Source: Shewanella eurypsychrophilus
GTDB lineage: Bacteria > Pseudomonadota > Gammaproteobacteria > Enterobacterales > Shewanellaceae
Length of the DNA stretch: 64,000 nucleotides
NCBI RefSeq assembly: GCF_007004545.3
Contig: NZ_CP045503.2
Span: 2,512,501-2,576,500, forward strand
Reading direction: 5' to 3'
Positions within the stretch are counted from its first letter, which is position 1. Each line of letters starts with the position of its first letter. Positions 26,116 to 35,074 of this stretch are shown piece after piece. The notes under the pieces are model-generated. The model did no database searches. It was not told the DNA's origin and saw only the letters and a program-made list of their open reading frames with translations. Position numbers and translations under genes: made by a program.

Positions 26116-26523
26116 TTAAGCGGTTTTTAAGGTTTCGATATTTGTTTCGTCATGCTCAATAACCCGATCTGTAATACTTAATTGGGTTTCTCCAAGGAAA
26201 CATCCCCCAAGCTCTATACTCAAGTTATCACTGTAAATCTTTCCGTTGATTTTACCATTAGCCAAAATTTGTATGGTGTCAGCATAGCAATTGCCTTCCA
26301 CTAGACCACTGACAATGAGCTTGTCTGCCCATAGCTCGCCTTTCACTCTACCTTCATTACTGACTATGATGGTTTGCTGCGTATTCATTTTTCCTTCGAT
26401 AAATCCGTCAATTTGAATATGGCCGGATAATCTCAGCTCGCCGGCAATATGGCAACCTTTTGCGATGACAGTTGTAGTTGTGAGCTCACCCGTTGCTCGA
26501 CTGTTTTTACCAAGTAATCCCAT
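26116..26523 (-). CDS. Bactofilin (polymer-forming cytoskeletal protein)
   Basis: The 135-residue protein shows the bactofilin beta-helix repeat (GELTTTTVIAKGCHIAGELRL, HIQIDGFIEGKMN, VKGELWADKLIVSG, ANGKINGKIYSDNLSI). Bactofilins form filaments without nucleotides at the inner membrane and place cell-wall enzymes. The start at 26523 fits the family N terminus (MGLLGKNSR then GELTT) but lies 91 bases inside the upstream M23 peptidase gene in another frame. This pairing resembles Helicobacter csd1-ccmA, where peptidase and bactofilin work together in cell shape. The two proteins here probably interact. Confidence 0.92.
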   Translation of the reverse strand: MGLLGKNSRATGELTTTTVIAKGCHIAGELRLSGHIQIDGFIEGKMNTQQTIIVSNEGRVKGELWADKLIVSGLVEGNCYADTIQILANGKINGKIYSDNLSIELGGCFLGETQLSITDRVIEHDETNIETLKTA

Positions 26524-27377
26524 CGTATACCTTTTTGTTTTTCAAAGAGAGAATCAAAGTTTTCCAGATCCCATTCAACAAAGTTTCTTGGGTTTTTTGG
26601 CCGTCCAACAAAGCGCACTTCATAGTGTAAATGTGGCCCGGAAGACATGCCGGTATTTCCTGAATACGCAATTAAATCACCTTTTTTAATAAAGGCACCC
26701 GCTGCGACATTAAATTTTTGTAAGTGTGAATAAGAGCTGCTTATCCCAAATGAGTGTTGTAAACGAAGGAAGTTGCCCGATCCAGTATTACTCGGACGTA
26801 CCACTTCTACAACACCATCTGCGGTCGCGTAGACCGGCGTTCCGATATTAACCGCATAATCAATTCCATTGTGACTGCGCTTCTTACCGGTAATTGGGTG
26901 AGTACGCGTGCCAAAGTTAGAAGAGATCCTGGCATTTTTAACCGGGGTGCCATTGGGTAATTCTTGCAGTAACGTTATCCTCACTGCTGATGTAATAGCG
27001 GCAGTATCTAGCCGACTCTGTAATCCGGGCTCATCTTTTATTGTGACACCTAACATTTGTTCCAGATCGCCGAGCCGATTAGAGACTTGTAGCAGATGAG
27101 ATTCTCGCATCGTCAACTCTTGCTTTAGTTGCCCTTTCAACTTCATCAAAACATCCAGATCCTCTGATAACTCTAGAGATTGAATTTGCAAAGAGGCTTG
27201 TTTAGTCTTGGCATCAATAGCGGTTTCAGACAGGTAAACCAAGGACATCAGGATAAATATACTGACGAAAATAAAGCATAAGAAAGCCCAACGTATCCCT
27301 ATCTGGGATCGTTTATCTAGCCTGAAATGTCTTGAGCCATTAATTGTTGAGAACGAAACTGTAACTAGATTTTTCAA
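26433..27377 (-). CDS. Membrane-anchored M23 (LytM) peptidase
   Basis: 314 residues: one membrane helix near residues 28-50, a coiled-coil (about 60-105, with QLKQELTMRESHLLQVSNRL), then a C-terminal peptidase_M23 domain. Zinc ligands appear in HNGIDYAVNIGTPVYATADG and GPHLHYEVR. Such enzymes cut peptide cross-links in peptidoglycan or activate amidases. The last ~30 residues (KTVEQRVSSQLQLSSQ...) are encoded in DNA that also encodes the bactofilin N terminus. The architecture (TM, coiled coil, LytM) matches peptidases that cooperate with bactofilins in curving or shaping the cell. Both genes are read on the minus strand as an operon. Confidence 0.92.
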   Translation of the reverse strand: MKNLVTVSFSTINGSRHFRLDKRSQIGIRWAFLCFIFVSIFILMSLVYLSETAIDAKTKQASLQIQSLELSEDLDVLMKLKGQLKQELTMRESHLLQVSNRLGDLEQMLGVTIKDEPGLQSRLDTAAITSAVRITLLQELPNGTPVKNARISSNFGTRTHPITGKKRSHNGIDYAVNIGTPVYATADGVVEVVRPSNTGSGNFLRLQHSFGISSSYSHLQKFNVAAGAFIKKGDLIAYSGNTGMSSGPHLHYEVRFVGRPKNPRNFVEWDLENFDSLFEKQKGIRWDYLVKTVEQRVSSQLQLSSQKVAILPAS

Positions 27378-27728
27378 TTGTGATTCTTCAATAAAGCGTT
27401 GGCTGCCCAGAGGTCAGCAATATATTCTTAAAAAACGACAATTATATCGCGTTAATGTGATTATTTCACTGAAATTCAGTTGATTAACAAGTGTTACTCC
27501 TGTGGTAAGTGGACTGATTGACTTGTAGACAAACCTGAGGGAGTCGCTGTGTTTACACTTGAATTTAAATACATCTCACCTGGAAATAGATCGAAAAGTT
27601 GATGAAAATATCAGACTAAAAATATGCATATCGAGCATAGTCAATACTGGCATCATTTAAAATAGGGTTTAAAAATGACACGCCCTAGGTTATGCTAAAA
27701 ATGTTAATCGTTTTCATTTGAGGTTATT
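27378..27728. other. Divergent promoter region, peptidase / copper cluster
   Basis: 351 bases between the divergent M23 and copper-cluster genes. It must hold both promoters. I see an imperfect dyad ACTGAAATTCAGT (27469-27481) but no convincing CueR- or CopR-type site, so the regulator of the copper genes is not identifiable here. Confidence 0.4.
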
Positions 27729-28196
27729 TTGAATAGAGGTAAAGGGATCATCTTGATGTTGATGCTACTGACATTTGTCGGTCAGGCATACGCGTCTGTG
27801 ATCATGCCATATTCAATGTCCATGGGCATGCCTCAAAGTACTACTATTCAAAATACTATGCTTCAGAGTCAGATGTCTCATAGCAATATGTCTGAAGAGG
27901 TTATCTTGACCTCTACATCGAGTAAAACTAGGGTGATGAGCCTGGACTCGGTGGCAGATAATAACTCGGCTCAGTCAAGCTTATCCCAGACTATGATAAG
28001 TGATGGTCATGAGCATCAAGACTGCTGTAAGAGCGTGTGTAATTGTGCTATGGGCTCTTGTTCTTCAGTGGCTTTAACCATGGCTCTGCCTGTTTTTGAT
28101 ACGACAACACATCCTTTACTTAAAATGAGTGTGTTTACCGTGTCGACGCTAAATCCATTTCCTTCTTCGCTTTACCGTCCTCCAATATTCGCCTGA
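27729..28196 (+). CDS. Exported Met/His/Cys-rich protein of the copper cluster
   Basis: 155 residues from TTG 27729, with GAGGTTATT just upstream. A signal peptide (IILMLMLLTFVGQAYA) is followed by a Met-rich stretch (MPYSMSMGMPQS, MLQSQMSHSNMS) and a DGHEHQDCCKSVCNCAMGSC segment with five cysteines and two histidines. These are soft-metal ligands, and the position directly before copA supports periplasmic copper binding or sensing. Small proteins with CC...C.C motifs occur upstream of copA in other marine gammaproteobacteria, but I cannot name a family. The alternative is an uncharacterised chaperone delivering copper to CopA. Confidence 0.7.
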   Translation: MNRGKGIILMLMLLTFVGQAYASVIMPYSMSMGMPQSTTIQNTMLQSQMSHSNMSEEVILTSTSSKTRVMSLDSVADNNSAQSSLSQTMISDGHEHQDCCKSVCNCAMGSCSSVALTMALPVFDTTTHPLLKMSVFTVSTLNPFPSSLYRPPIFA

Positions 28197-28403
28197 TAAG
28201 GCATAGATCCGTTTAAAATTCACGGTCTTAATCCTTTTGCTGTTAATTACGTCATATGGTGAATTCTAACAAGAATCTCAGAACCGTCCGACGTTAACTC
28301 AGTTATAAGCCTGAAATCTGATTGAACCCTTAGATTAACTTTTAGTCTTTCGGGGAATCAATCTACTTAGTTATTTTTCAGGCTGCGTATATTCGGAGGC
28401 CCT

Positions 28404-30317
28404 ATGGCTTCAAAAAGCGTACATTCAAATATTCAAAAATTAGTATATAAGCCTCAATCAAGTCTCTCTCGTCGCCGGTTTGTCATGGGCGCGGCGAGTG
28501 CCATGATGCTGGCTAGCCTACCTTTCACTCAGAGCGTGTTAGCCGCGTCACTGCGTAAAGGCTTAACGACACTCAGTGGAAGAATGTTCGATCTCAGTAT
28601 CGATTATCAGACGGTTAATTTTACTGGCACAGATGTTCGCGCCACTGTTATAAATCAAAGTATTCCCGGGCCTCTGCTTCGTTGGAAAGAGGGTGAAACG
28701 GTAACCCTAAGGGTCAAAAATAACCTGGATATATCCAGTTCTATTCATTGGCACGGCATTATCCTACCGGCAAGTATGGATGGTGTTCCCGGGATCAGTT
28801 TTGAGGGCATAGAGCCCGGAGACACATTCGAATATAACTTCACTCTGGGTCAGAGCGGAACGTATTGGTACCACAGTCATTCAGGCTTTCAGGAACAAAC
28901 TGGCATGTACGGCGCTATCGTTATTGATCCTAAGGATGCCGATCCCGTGGCATACGATCGGGAATACGTGGTGATGCTGTCGGATTGGTCAGACGAAGAG
29001 CCTGAGTCCATCTATGCCAAGCTCAAGAAACAATCCGATTATTATAACTTTCGTGAGCGTACCTTAGTCGATCTCTTCGATGACATCTCAGCTAATGGTT
29101 TAGTTAACACCTGGAATGCGCGTTCTATGTGGAATAAAGGGCGAATGAGTGACAGGGATATTTCGGATGTGACCGGGTATACCTATACCTATTTGATGAA
29201 TGGCAATACTCCGGAGAAGGGCTGGCAGGGGCTGTTTCGCAAGGGTGAAAGAGTGAGGCTTAGATTCATTAACAGCGCGGCTATGACCATTTTCGATGTA
29301 CGCATCCCGGGTCTGAAGATGACTGTGGTGGCCAGTGATGGTCAGAATGTTCAGCCTGTCAGCGTCGATGAGTTCCGTATCGGGGTCGCCGAAACTTACG
29401 ATGTGATTGTCGAGCCCGAAGTTGACAATGCTTATTGTATCTTCGCTCAAAGCATAGACCGCACCGGTTTCACCTATGGCAGTTTGACTTCAGATCAGGC
29501 TCTTAAGCCCCTTATTCCACCCATGGATCCCGTCGCCGTGTTAGCACACAGAGACATGGGCATGAATATGGAAGGCATGGATCATGGCTCGATGGATATA
29601 GCTGGGAATGGTGACAAAACCATGAACATGAACGACATGGATCATAGTGCCATGCAGATGGATATGGCCGGAAACGGTGATAAAACCATGGACATGAAGG
29701 GTATGGATCATAGTGCTATGCAGATGGACATGAATAAGGTTAGTTCGACGGGGCTGGGGTTAGCCGGATATGGCAGTAACAATGAAATTAAGCATATTTC
29801 CAGTGAATTTGGTCCTCAGGTCGATATGCGGGCGGCGAGCCCCCGCAGTGGCTTGACCGATCCAGGAATAGGACTCAGGGACCATCAAAGCTTGTACCAG
29901 CGAAAAGTACTCACCTATGCAGATATCAAGGGGCTCACTCCAACACTGGATAAAAGGCAGCCTAGCCGGGAGATCCAGCTGCATCTCACCGGCAACATGA
30001 GCCGTTATATGTGGTCGGTAAACGGCATCAAGTTTGCCGATGCTGCTCCACTTGAACTTGAATTTGGTGAGCGAGTACGTATCACCTTAGTCAACGACAC
30101 CATGATGACCCATCCCATGCATTTACACGGAATGTGGAGTGAATTGGAAACGGGCGATCCAGATTTTATTCCCCGCAAACACACAGTGATAGTGCAACCG
30201 GGCTCGAGCATCAGTTATCTGGTGACGGCGGATGCGTTAGGTGGCTGGGCTTACCATTGTCATTTGCTATTCCATATGCCTGGCATGTTCAGAAAAGTCC
30301 AAGTTAAGAACGCATAA
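28404..30317 (+). CDS. copA: Copper resistance multicopper oxidase, CopA/PcoA type
   Basis: The 637-residue protein is exported by Tat (SRRRFVMGAASAMMLA). Its cupredoxin domains carry the copper ligands: HWHGIILP and WYHSHSGFQEQ in the first, and HPMHLHGM and YHCHLLFHMPGMF at the end. It oxidises Cu(I) in the periplasm. Between domains 2 and 3 is a Met/His-rich linker (about residues 385-445) with two exact-length 22-residue repeats (29601-29666 and 29667-29732, each starting AGNGDKTM and ending MQMDM), typical Cu(I)-binding sequences in PcoA/CopA. GGAGG lies a few bases before ATG 28404. First of the copABCD genes. Confidence 0.96.
   Translation: MASKSVHSNIQKLVYKPQSSLSRRRFVMGAASAMMLASLPFTQSVLAASLRKGLTTLSGRMFDLSIDYQTVNFTGTDVRATVINQSIPGPLLRWKEGETVTLRVKNNLDISSSIHWHGIILPASMDGVPGISFEGIEPGDTFEYNFTLGQSGTYWYHSHSGFQEQTGMYGAIVIDPKDADPVAYDREYVVMLSDWSDEEPESIYAKLKKQSDYYNFRERTLVDLFDDISANGLVNTWNARSMWNKGRMSDRDISDVTGYTYTYLMNGNTPEKGWQGLFRKGERVRLRFINSAAMTIFDVRIPGLKMTVVASDGQNVQPVSVDEFRIGVAETYDVIVEPEVDNAYCIFAQSIDRTGFTYGSLTSDQALKPLIPPMDPVAVLAHRDMGMNMEGMDHGSMDIAGNGDKTMNMNDMDHSAMQMDMAGNGDKTMDMKGMDHSAMQMDMNKVSSTGLGLAGYGSNNEIKHISSEFGPQVDMRAASPRSGLTDPGIGLRDHQSLYQRKVLTYADIKGLTPTLDKRQPSREIQLHLTGNMSRYMWSVNGIKFADAAPLELEFGERVRITLVNDTMMTHPMHLHGMWSELETGDPDFIPRKHTVIVQPGSSISYLVTADALGGWAYHCHLLFHMPGMFRKVQVKNA
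29601..29732 (+). repeat. Two 66-bp in-frame tandem repeats in copA
   Basis: Two consecutive 66-base units encode AGNGDKTMnMndMDHSAMQMDM with only a few substitutions. They extend the Met/His copper-binding linker of CopA; unit number could vary among strains. Confidence 0.85.
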
Positions 30318-30367
30318 CTATAAGCTCAAGTAAAAGCTTAAGTAATAGATCAAAGAAGGGAATAAAT

Positions 30368-31108
30368 ATGGAGTCGCAAATGAATACTAATCCGATAAAT
30401 CGCTATCCCTTTATCGCCATCGCTCTGGTCACACTGGTAAGTTTGGCCAGTGTCGACATGGCCTATGGCGCAGAAACCGACGACCCCTTGTTGACCAAGG
30501 TGATGATCGATGAATTTGAGAACGATCTCAGTAGTAACAGTACCACCAGCTGGGGAGCACAGGCCTGGCTTGGCTATGACCTGAATAAACTTTGGATTAA
30601 AACTGAGGGGGAATACTCGGGTGGAGATGTTATCGACGCCCAAGTTCAGGCCCTGTATAGCCGAGCTATCGCCCCCTATTGGGATCTGCAGATGGGGCTG
30701 AGACGGGACTTGAAACCGTCTCCTTCCCGTGATTGGGCTGTGCTGGGAATTCAGGGGCTCGCACCCTATTTCTTTGAAATAGATGCGGCGCTTTATGTGG
30801 GAAAGGAGGGGAGAACGGCGGTGAGTTTAAGTACTGAGTATGAACTCTTGATCACCCAACAGCTCATCTTAACCCCTGAGATTGAGATGAACTTCTACGG
30901 ACAAAATGATCCCGATGTCGGTATTGGATCCGGTTTGTCGGATTTTGGCGCAGGGTTGAGATTACGCTATGAAATAGTCAGGGAGTTTGCGCCTTATATC
31001 GGGGTTAACTGGAGTAAGAAGTTTGGTAACACGGCGGATTATGCGAGGGAGGAGGGAGAGGAAGATAGCGAGACTCAATTCGTTGTCGGTTTCAGAGCTT
31101 GGTTTTAA
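30368..31108 (+). CDS. copB: Outer-membrane copper resistance protein, CopB/PcoB type
   Basis: 246 residues with a signal peptide (ALVTLVSLASVDMAYG) and a CopB beta-barrel: TSWGAQAWLGYDLNKLWIKTEGEYSG, YWDLQMGLRRD, FFEIDAALYVGKEGRTA, ending in FVVGFRAWF with the terminal Phe typical of outer-membrane barrels. It lacks the long Met/His-rich N-terminal extension of Pseudomonas CopB and is close to PcoB's core. ATG 30368 follows GAAGGG by seven bases. It lies 50 bases after copA in the same direction. It is thought to help export or sequester copper at the outer membrane; its exact role is not established. Confidence 0.92.
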   Translation: MESQMNTNPINRYPFIAIALVTLVSLASVDMAYGAETDDPLLTKVMIDEFENDLSSNSTTSWGAQAWLGYDLNKLWIKTEGEYSGGDVIDAQVQALYSRAIAPYWDLQMGLRRDLKPSPSRDWAVLGIQGLAPYFFEIDAALYVGKEGRTAVSLSTEYELLITQQLILTPEIEMNFYGQNDPDVGIGSGLSDFGAGLRLRYEIVREFAPYIGVNWSKKFGNTADYAREEGEEDSETQFVVGFRAWF

Positions 31109-31234
31109 GACGAGCTTTTACCGAATGGTAAAGAAATAAAATAGTTAATAATCAAAGTGTTACGAACTTGTGCATGAACAAACGCTTTAAATAAAAAGCA
31201 ATCATAGTTTTTAACAGAAATTGAAGGGGACAAA

Positions 31235-31633
31235 ATGAAATTTATTAAGACAATTGTTATCTCAGCCACCATGATATTTAGCTTTGCCGCGTTTGCCCAT
31301 TCTGGGCTAGTTAAATCGAGTCCAGCGAAGAATGAGATGCTGCAAGGCTCTCCCCAAGTGCTGGCGTTGACCTTCAGCAGTCCGGTGCGCCTGGTTAAAT
31401 TGACCCTGAAAGATGGTGGGGGTAATGACATCAAATTTGGTTTCAAGCCTAAGATGCAAAGCTCAAATCAATTCTCTCTGGATTTGCCTCAATTGACCCC
31501 CTCAAGTTACTCGGTTAGCTGGATGATAATGGGAGAAGATGCCCATAAGATGAAAGGACAATTTAATTTCATGGTCCATAAAGCGATGGCCAAGGCGACT
31601 GAGCATGATCATGCCAGCCATTCTCATGACTGA
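31235..31633 (+). CDS. copC: Periplasmic copper-binding protein CopC
   Basis: A 132-residue CopC/PcoC homologue. The signal peptide ends at FAAFA, and the mature protein starts with His (HSGLVKSSPAKNEML), the residue that, as the free N terminus, is a Cu(II) ligand in CopC. The LTFSSPVRLVKLTL and SVSWMIMGEDAHKMKG segments carry the rest of the fold and the second His. A C-terminal HDHASHSHD tail adds more ligands. AGGGG is upstream of ATG 31235. It overlaps copD by eight bases. CopC is thought to hand copper to CopD or exchange it with CopA. Confidence 0.94.
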   Translation: MKFIKTIVISATMIFSFAAFAHSGLVKSSPAKNEMLQGSPQVLALTFSSPVRLVKLTLKDGGGNDIKFGFKPKMQSSNQFSLDLPQLTPSSYSVSWMIMGEDAHKMKGQFNFMVHKAMAKATEHDHASHSHD

Positions 31634-32603
31634 TGTATTTTATGGGCTAAGCCTGTTTGATATACTAGGCATCATGACGAAATGGCTCATCTATATTGGT
31701 GTGACGACGAGTCTAGGCGGCTTCTTGATGACGTTAATGAATGCCAGGTCGATAACTAGGAAACGGCAAATAGACACAAGCACAAGATCTGCTGTTGATG
31801 ACTTATCCGGCTACATGAGGAAGGGGGCCATGATCGGCATCTTGGCCGTTGTCATGAACTTCTTCATTCAGGTTGGTTCGTTTGCCGAGACCGGTCTTGC
31901 TGGAATGTGGGATCCTCTGATGACCGAAATCTTATGGCAGAGTTCTGTTGGGGGATCCATATCATGGCGTATTGCTGGTTTTGTGCTGGTTTTACTTGCC
32001 ACATTAATGCCGGTTAAAAGAACGGGATTCGTTAAAAAGAGTGCATTGGGTCTGCTCCTGATGGCTACGCTGTGTTTGGCATATTCATTCACCTTGATAG
32101 GTCACAGTGCCGATATGGATGACTTAGGTAAGTGTCTGGTGGCTATTCATGTAGTCGCTATTGGTGCCTGGATTGGCTCACTGATCCCCCTGTGGATCAT
32201 GTGTGGTCGCTTAGAAGCGCAATCACTCAAGGGGGGCATGGACTTGTTTGGCAAGCAGGCCATATTTATCGTCGCTGTGGTGGTTATTACGGGACTGATA
32301 TTGCTAAGCCTGTTGTTTAACAGCCCTAGCGAGTTTATCGATACGGGTTATGGCAGAGCCATTTTGACTAAGCTCTTCATCATTTCGATGATTTTGGCGA
32401 TAGCCGCACTGCACAAGTTTCATTTGGTGCCTAAGCTTGATGGTAAAGCGCAGGAGTCAGGCTCATTAGCGGTGACAGGAGATGAGGCGAACTCCGCAGG
32501 CATATTGAAGCGTTCGATTGGGGTTGAGATCCTCATCGCGGCATTGATTTTAACCACGACAGCTGTGCTGTCCAGTGTGTTGGGACCACAAAACTTAGCG
32601 TAA
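31626..32603 (+). CDS. copD: Inner-membrane copper transport protein CopD
   Basis: An approximately 325-residue membrane protein with about eight hydrophobic helices. ATG 31626 is chosen because it overlaps the copC stop as ATGACTGA; a frame from 31605 would add seven residues. The CopD domain is visible in LIGHSADMDDLGKCLVAIHVVAIGAWIGSL and in FIDTGYGRAILTKLFIISMI followed by HKFHLVP. It probably moves copper from the periplasm to the cytoplasm, in partnership with CopC. Usual length for the PcoD/CopD family (about 310). Confidence 0.92.
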   Translation: MTDVFYGLSLFDILGIMTKWLIYIGVTTSLGGFLMTLMNARSITRKRQIDTSTRSAVDDLSGYMRKGAMIGILAVVMNFFIQVGSFAETGLAGMWDPLMTEILWQSSVGGSISWRIAGFVLVLLATLMPVKRTGFVKKSALGLLLMATLCLAYSFTLIGHSADMDDLGKCLVAIHVVAIGAWIGSLIPLWIMCGRLEAQSLKGGMDLFGKQAIFIVAVVVITGLILLSLLFNSPSEFIDTGYGRAILTKLFIISMILAIAALHKFHLVPKLDGKAQESGSLAVTGDEANSAGILKRSIGVEILIAALILTTTAVLSSVLGPQNLA

Positions 32604-32650
32604 ACATGAAAATTGATTAAAGCTGGGCTTTTTATTGATAGGGAGTACCT

Positions 32651-32906
32651 GTGGCTAAGGTAGTGGGGAATTTCATAGCGAGCGGATATGACTTATCTCA
32701 AGGGCTTAACTGTCATCATACTCGAGCAGCAGGTACAGGTCCCTTGTTCAAAGTAGAAGTGCAATACGGCAATCTCAATGTCGGTGACGAAATCTTCAGA
32801 TCTGTATAAGGGGAAATCCATAGATAGTCAGGGGATGGAAACCTTAGTACTGAATAAGGAAATTGGTGGAGAGTGGCAAATCGTTCACATCCATAGGTCG
32901 AACTAA
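32651..32906 (+). pseudogene. Decayed NTF2/SnoaL-like (DUF4440-type) gene
   Basis: From GTG 32651 the +2 frame reads VAKVVGNFIASGYDL, then HHTR...FKVEVQYGN; the end of the domain then appears in another frame (VTKSSDLYKGKSIDSQGMET, WQIVHIHRSN, stop 32904-32906). This order and the terminal IVHIHxS motif recall the small NTF2-like proteins often found beside copper genes. At least one frameshift and a missing middle make it a remnant. The family call is tentative. Confidence 0.5.
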
Positions 32907-32962
32907 TCTCTTAGGCTCAACTTTTGTTTAACTCTACTCGTTTTGATCTACTCATTTAATCT

Positions 32963-32985
32963 GCGGGGCTGGACGCCCCGCTTTT
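32963..32985 (+). terminator. Terminator at the end of the copper cluster
   Basis: GCGGGGC (32963-32969), loop TGGAC, GCCCCGC (32975-32981), then TTTT. Short but GC-rich. It is about 80 bases before the end of the convergent transglutaminase gene. Confidence 0.75.
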
Positions 32986-33062
32986 CCAGCAGATTAACGC
33001 CTGAATTTTCGCACTATCAGATTCAATGAATATTTTTTCTCATCTATAATTTACAGTTTTTG

Positions 33063-35072
33063 TCATAGCTTGATTAACTTCAGCTTTATCTGTCGGGATA
33101 ATCGTATAAACAGCTTAGTGGTACTTTTTCTGCCGTTAGGTGTTAATGTTCGGTATTTGAGGGCGATGTAATACTGAGTTAATTGAGAAAACTCTTTAGC
33201 AATCGAAGGTAGTTGGCTTTCCACTGTATGGCAAAAATCTACAGGCCCTTGATCTAGACTCCTTGAGACACCTTTTCTATCTAATAACTTACAGACTCTC
33301 AAATAAGCCGATGATATTTTGTCTTTATTTCTGCTGAAATGCAGCAATCCAGCACTGTATGCAATCAATAATATGATACAGGCCAGGCTTGAGAGCATAA
33401 AAACAGCGAGTTTTTCTCTGGTGATCTTACCCATTAACTTCTGTAATACTTGTTCTTGCTTGTTAGAGTCGAACCCTAGCACCCAAACACTCCAATAGTA
33501 GTCGATGCTTGCTAATGAGAGTCTGAGTTCATTTAATAGCGGGTAATCCTTGAGTCTTAAGGCGCTGAATGGGCTGTCTAGCAGGTAACTATCTTGCCCT
33601 TGAAAGTAGGCATCGAAACCTTCGATGACACGTTCTGGTGCGATCATTGCGGTAGGATCTAAGCGCACCCAACCTTTGCCCTCTAACCAGACTTCAGTCC
33701 AAGCATGGGCCATATATTGATAAATGCTCAAGTAGTTCGCGTTCTTATTCCACTCTCCGCCCTGATAACCCGTAACCATTCTCGCGGGTATCCCAGTGGC
33801 TCGTGCCATAAAGACTAGAGCGCTGGCATAGTGAACACAAAAACCGGCTTTGTTTTCCAATAGAAAGTCATCGATTTGATTGGGGCCGACCGAAGGCGGG
33901 GTTAAGGTGTAAAAGTAGGCCTGCTGTGAGAATGAACTCATGATGGCACTGAGTCTGTCCTCGGGCTTCGGAAATTGTCTTAGATAGCTTTTAGCCAGTG
34001 CCAAGGTTTGTGGATTTTTATTTTGTGGTAACTCAAGATTAATCTTTTTAATATCATGATCTAACTCAATATCCATTAGTGTACTTGGGTACGATTTGAC
34101 CTTGTATTGAAACTTTTGGGTGAGAATTTTAGATGAATACAGCCGATAGTCTGGTAGCTGCATAATATTTTCTGTATCACTGGTTGCCACATCTAAACCA
34201 AATAACCAATTTTGGTAACTTTTCTCTGCAATCACAGTGTAATTTACTGACAATCCCTTACTCGAGGCTTGAGATACAGATTGTTTTTTTAGTTCAAGTA
34301 ACTTTATGCTGTCATTTTGAGTCCATTTGTTGCCGTCATAGTCTTCTAATACTAATGCACGCCAATAGAGTTTGTTATTTGCTGGTGGCGCTCCTTCAAA
34401 ATTGACACGAAAGGCCAATGCCGCTGACCGGGTTAGTCTTTGTATTTCACCAAAGCTGACTTCGTCAGAGATCCCTGTTTGGTCCGTTTTAAGTTGTGGC
34501 ATCAACCAGAGTGGTGGCAGTCTAGGGAACACTAAGAAAAGTAAAAGAGCCAAGGGCAAGCTTTGCAAGATCAGTAAAAATCCAATCTTGGCGGTTTCGT
34601 TGATCTTGACATCTTCTCGATACAAACTGACCAATACACAGGTGTTAATGGCTACTATGATGGTGAGTAATAGCGAGTAATAGATAGACTGTTGACCGAT
34701 AAGCGTCATCGCAATAAGAAAGTAACCGACTAATACAACGATTCTTACATCGCGTCTGTCTTTCATCTCTATATATTTGAGTGCGTAGCCTAAAATCAAT
34801 AAGTTCATCAGGCCGTTAAGTAGACCAATTTGCGAAGTGACTAAGGCTAATGTTAAGGCCGAAGCTAAAGCCAAAATGGTGACAAGCAGTCTTGGTGGTT
34901 TAGCTACCTTTCCTATAAAAATGCCATAACGCCACACTAAACAGATCGCGCATATCGCCATGGTCCAGGGGGTAAATTTGTCATAAAGGGGCAAGAGTAC
35001 AGAAATATTAATGATGAGCAGCCACATTAAGCTGTGACGAGAGATTATCTCTTGCTGATTAGGAGTCGTCAT
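33063..35072 (-). CDS. TgpA-family membrane transglutaminase-like protein
   Basis: 669 residues. The first ~200 form several membrane helices (DUF3488). A periplasmic transglutaminase-like domain follows, with the Cys in NKAGFCVHYASALVFMAR, His in YMAHAWTEVWLEG and Asp in WVRLDPTAMIAPERV. A further helix (~560) and a C-terminal DUF4129-type tail end the protein. In Pseudomonas TgpA is essential, but its substrate is not settled. It is the last gene of a MoxR-DUF58-transglutaminase operon, two bases after the DUF58 gene. The catalytic triad looks intact. Confidence 0.92.
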   Translation of the reverse strand: MTTPNQQEIISRHSLMWLLIINISVLLPLYDKFTPWTMAICAICLVWRYGIFIGKVAKPPRLLVTILALASALTLALVTSQIGLLNGLMNLLILGYALKYIEMKDRRDVRIVVLVGYFLIAMTLIGQQSIYYSLLLTIIVAINTCVLVSLYREDVKINETAKIGFLLILQSLPLALLLFLVFPRLPPLWLMPQLKTDQTGISDEVSFGEIQRLTRSAALAFRVNFEGAPPANNKLYWRALVLEDYDGNKWTQNDSIKLLELKKQSVSQASSKGLSVNYTVIAEKSYQNWLFGLDVATSDTENIMQLPDYRLYSSKILTQKFQYKVKSYPSTLMDIELDHDIKKINLELPQNKNPQTLALAKSYLRQFPKPEDRLSAIMSSFSQQAYFYTLTPPSVGPNQIDDFLLENKAGFCVHYASALVFMARATGIPARMVTGYQGGEWNKNANYLSIYQYMAHAWTEVWLEGKGWVRLDPTAMIAPERVIEGFDAYFQGQDSYLLDSPFSALRLKDYPLLNELRLSLASIDYYWSVWVLGFDSNKQEQVLQKLMGKITREKLAVFMLSSLACIILLIAYSAGLLHFSRNKDKISSAYLRVCKLLDRKGVSRSLDQGPVDFCHTVESQLPSIAKEFSQLTQYYIALKYRTLTPNGRKSTTKLFIRLSRQIKLKLIKL

Positions 35073-35074
35073 TA

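Noticed and set aside
28308..28384. AGCCTGAAA / TTTCAGGCT dyad before copA as a riboswitch or operator
   Set aside because: The arms are about 60 bases apart and no known metal-regulator consensus is visible.
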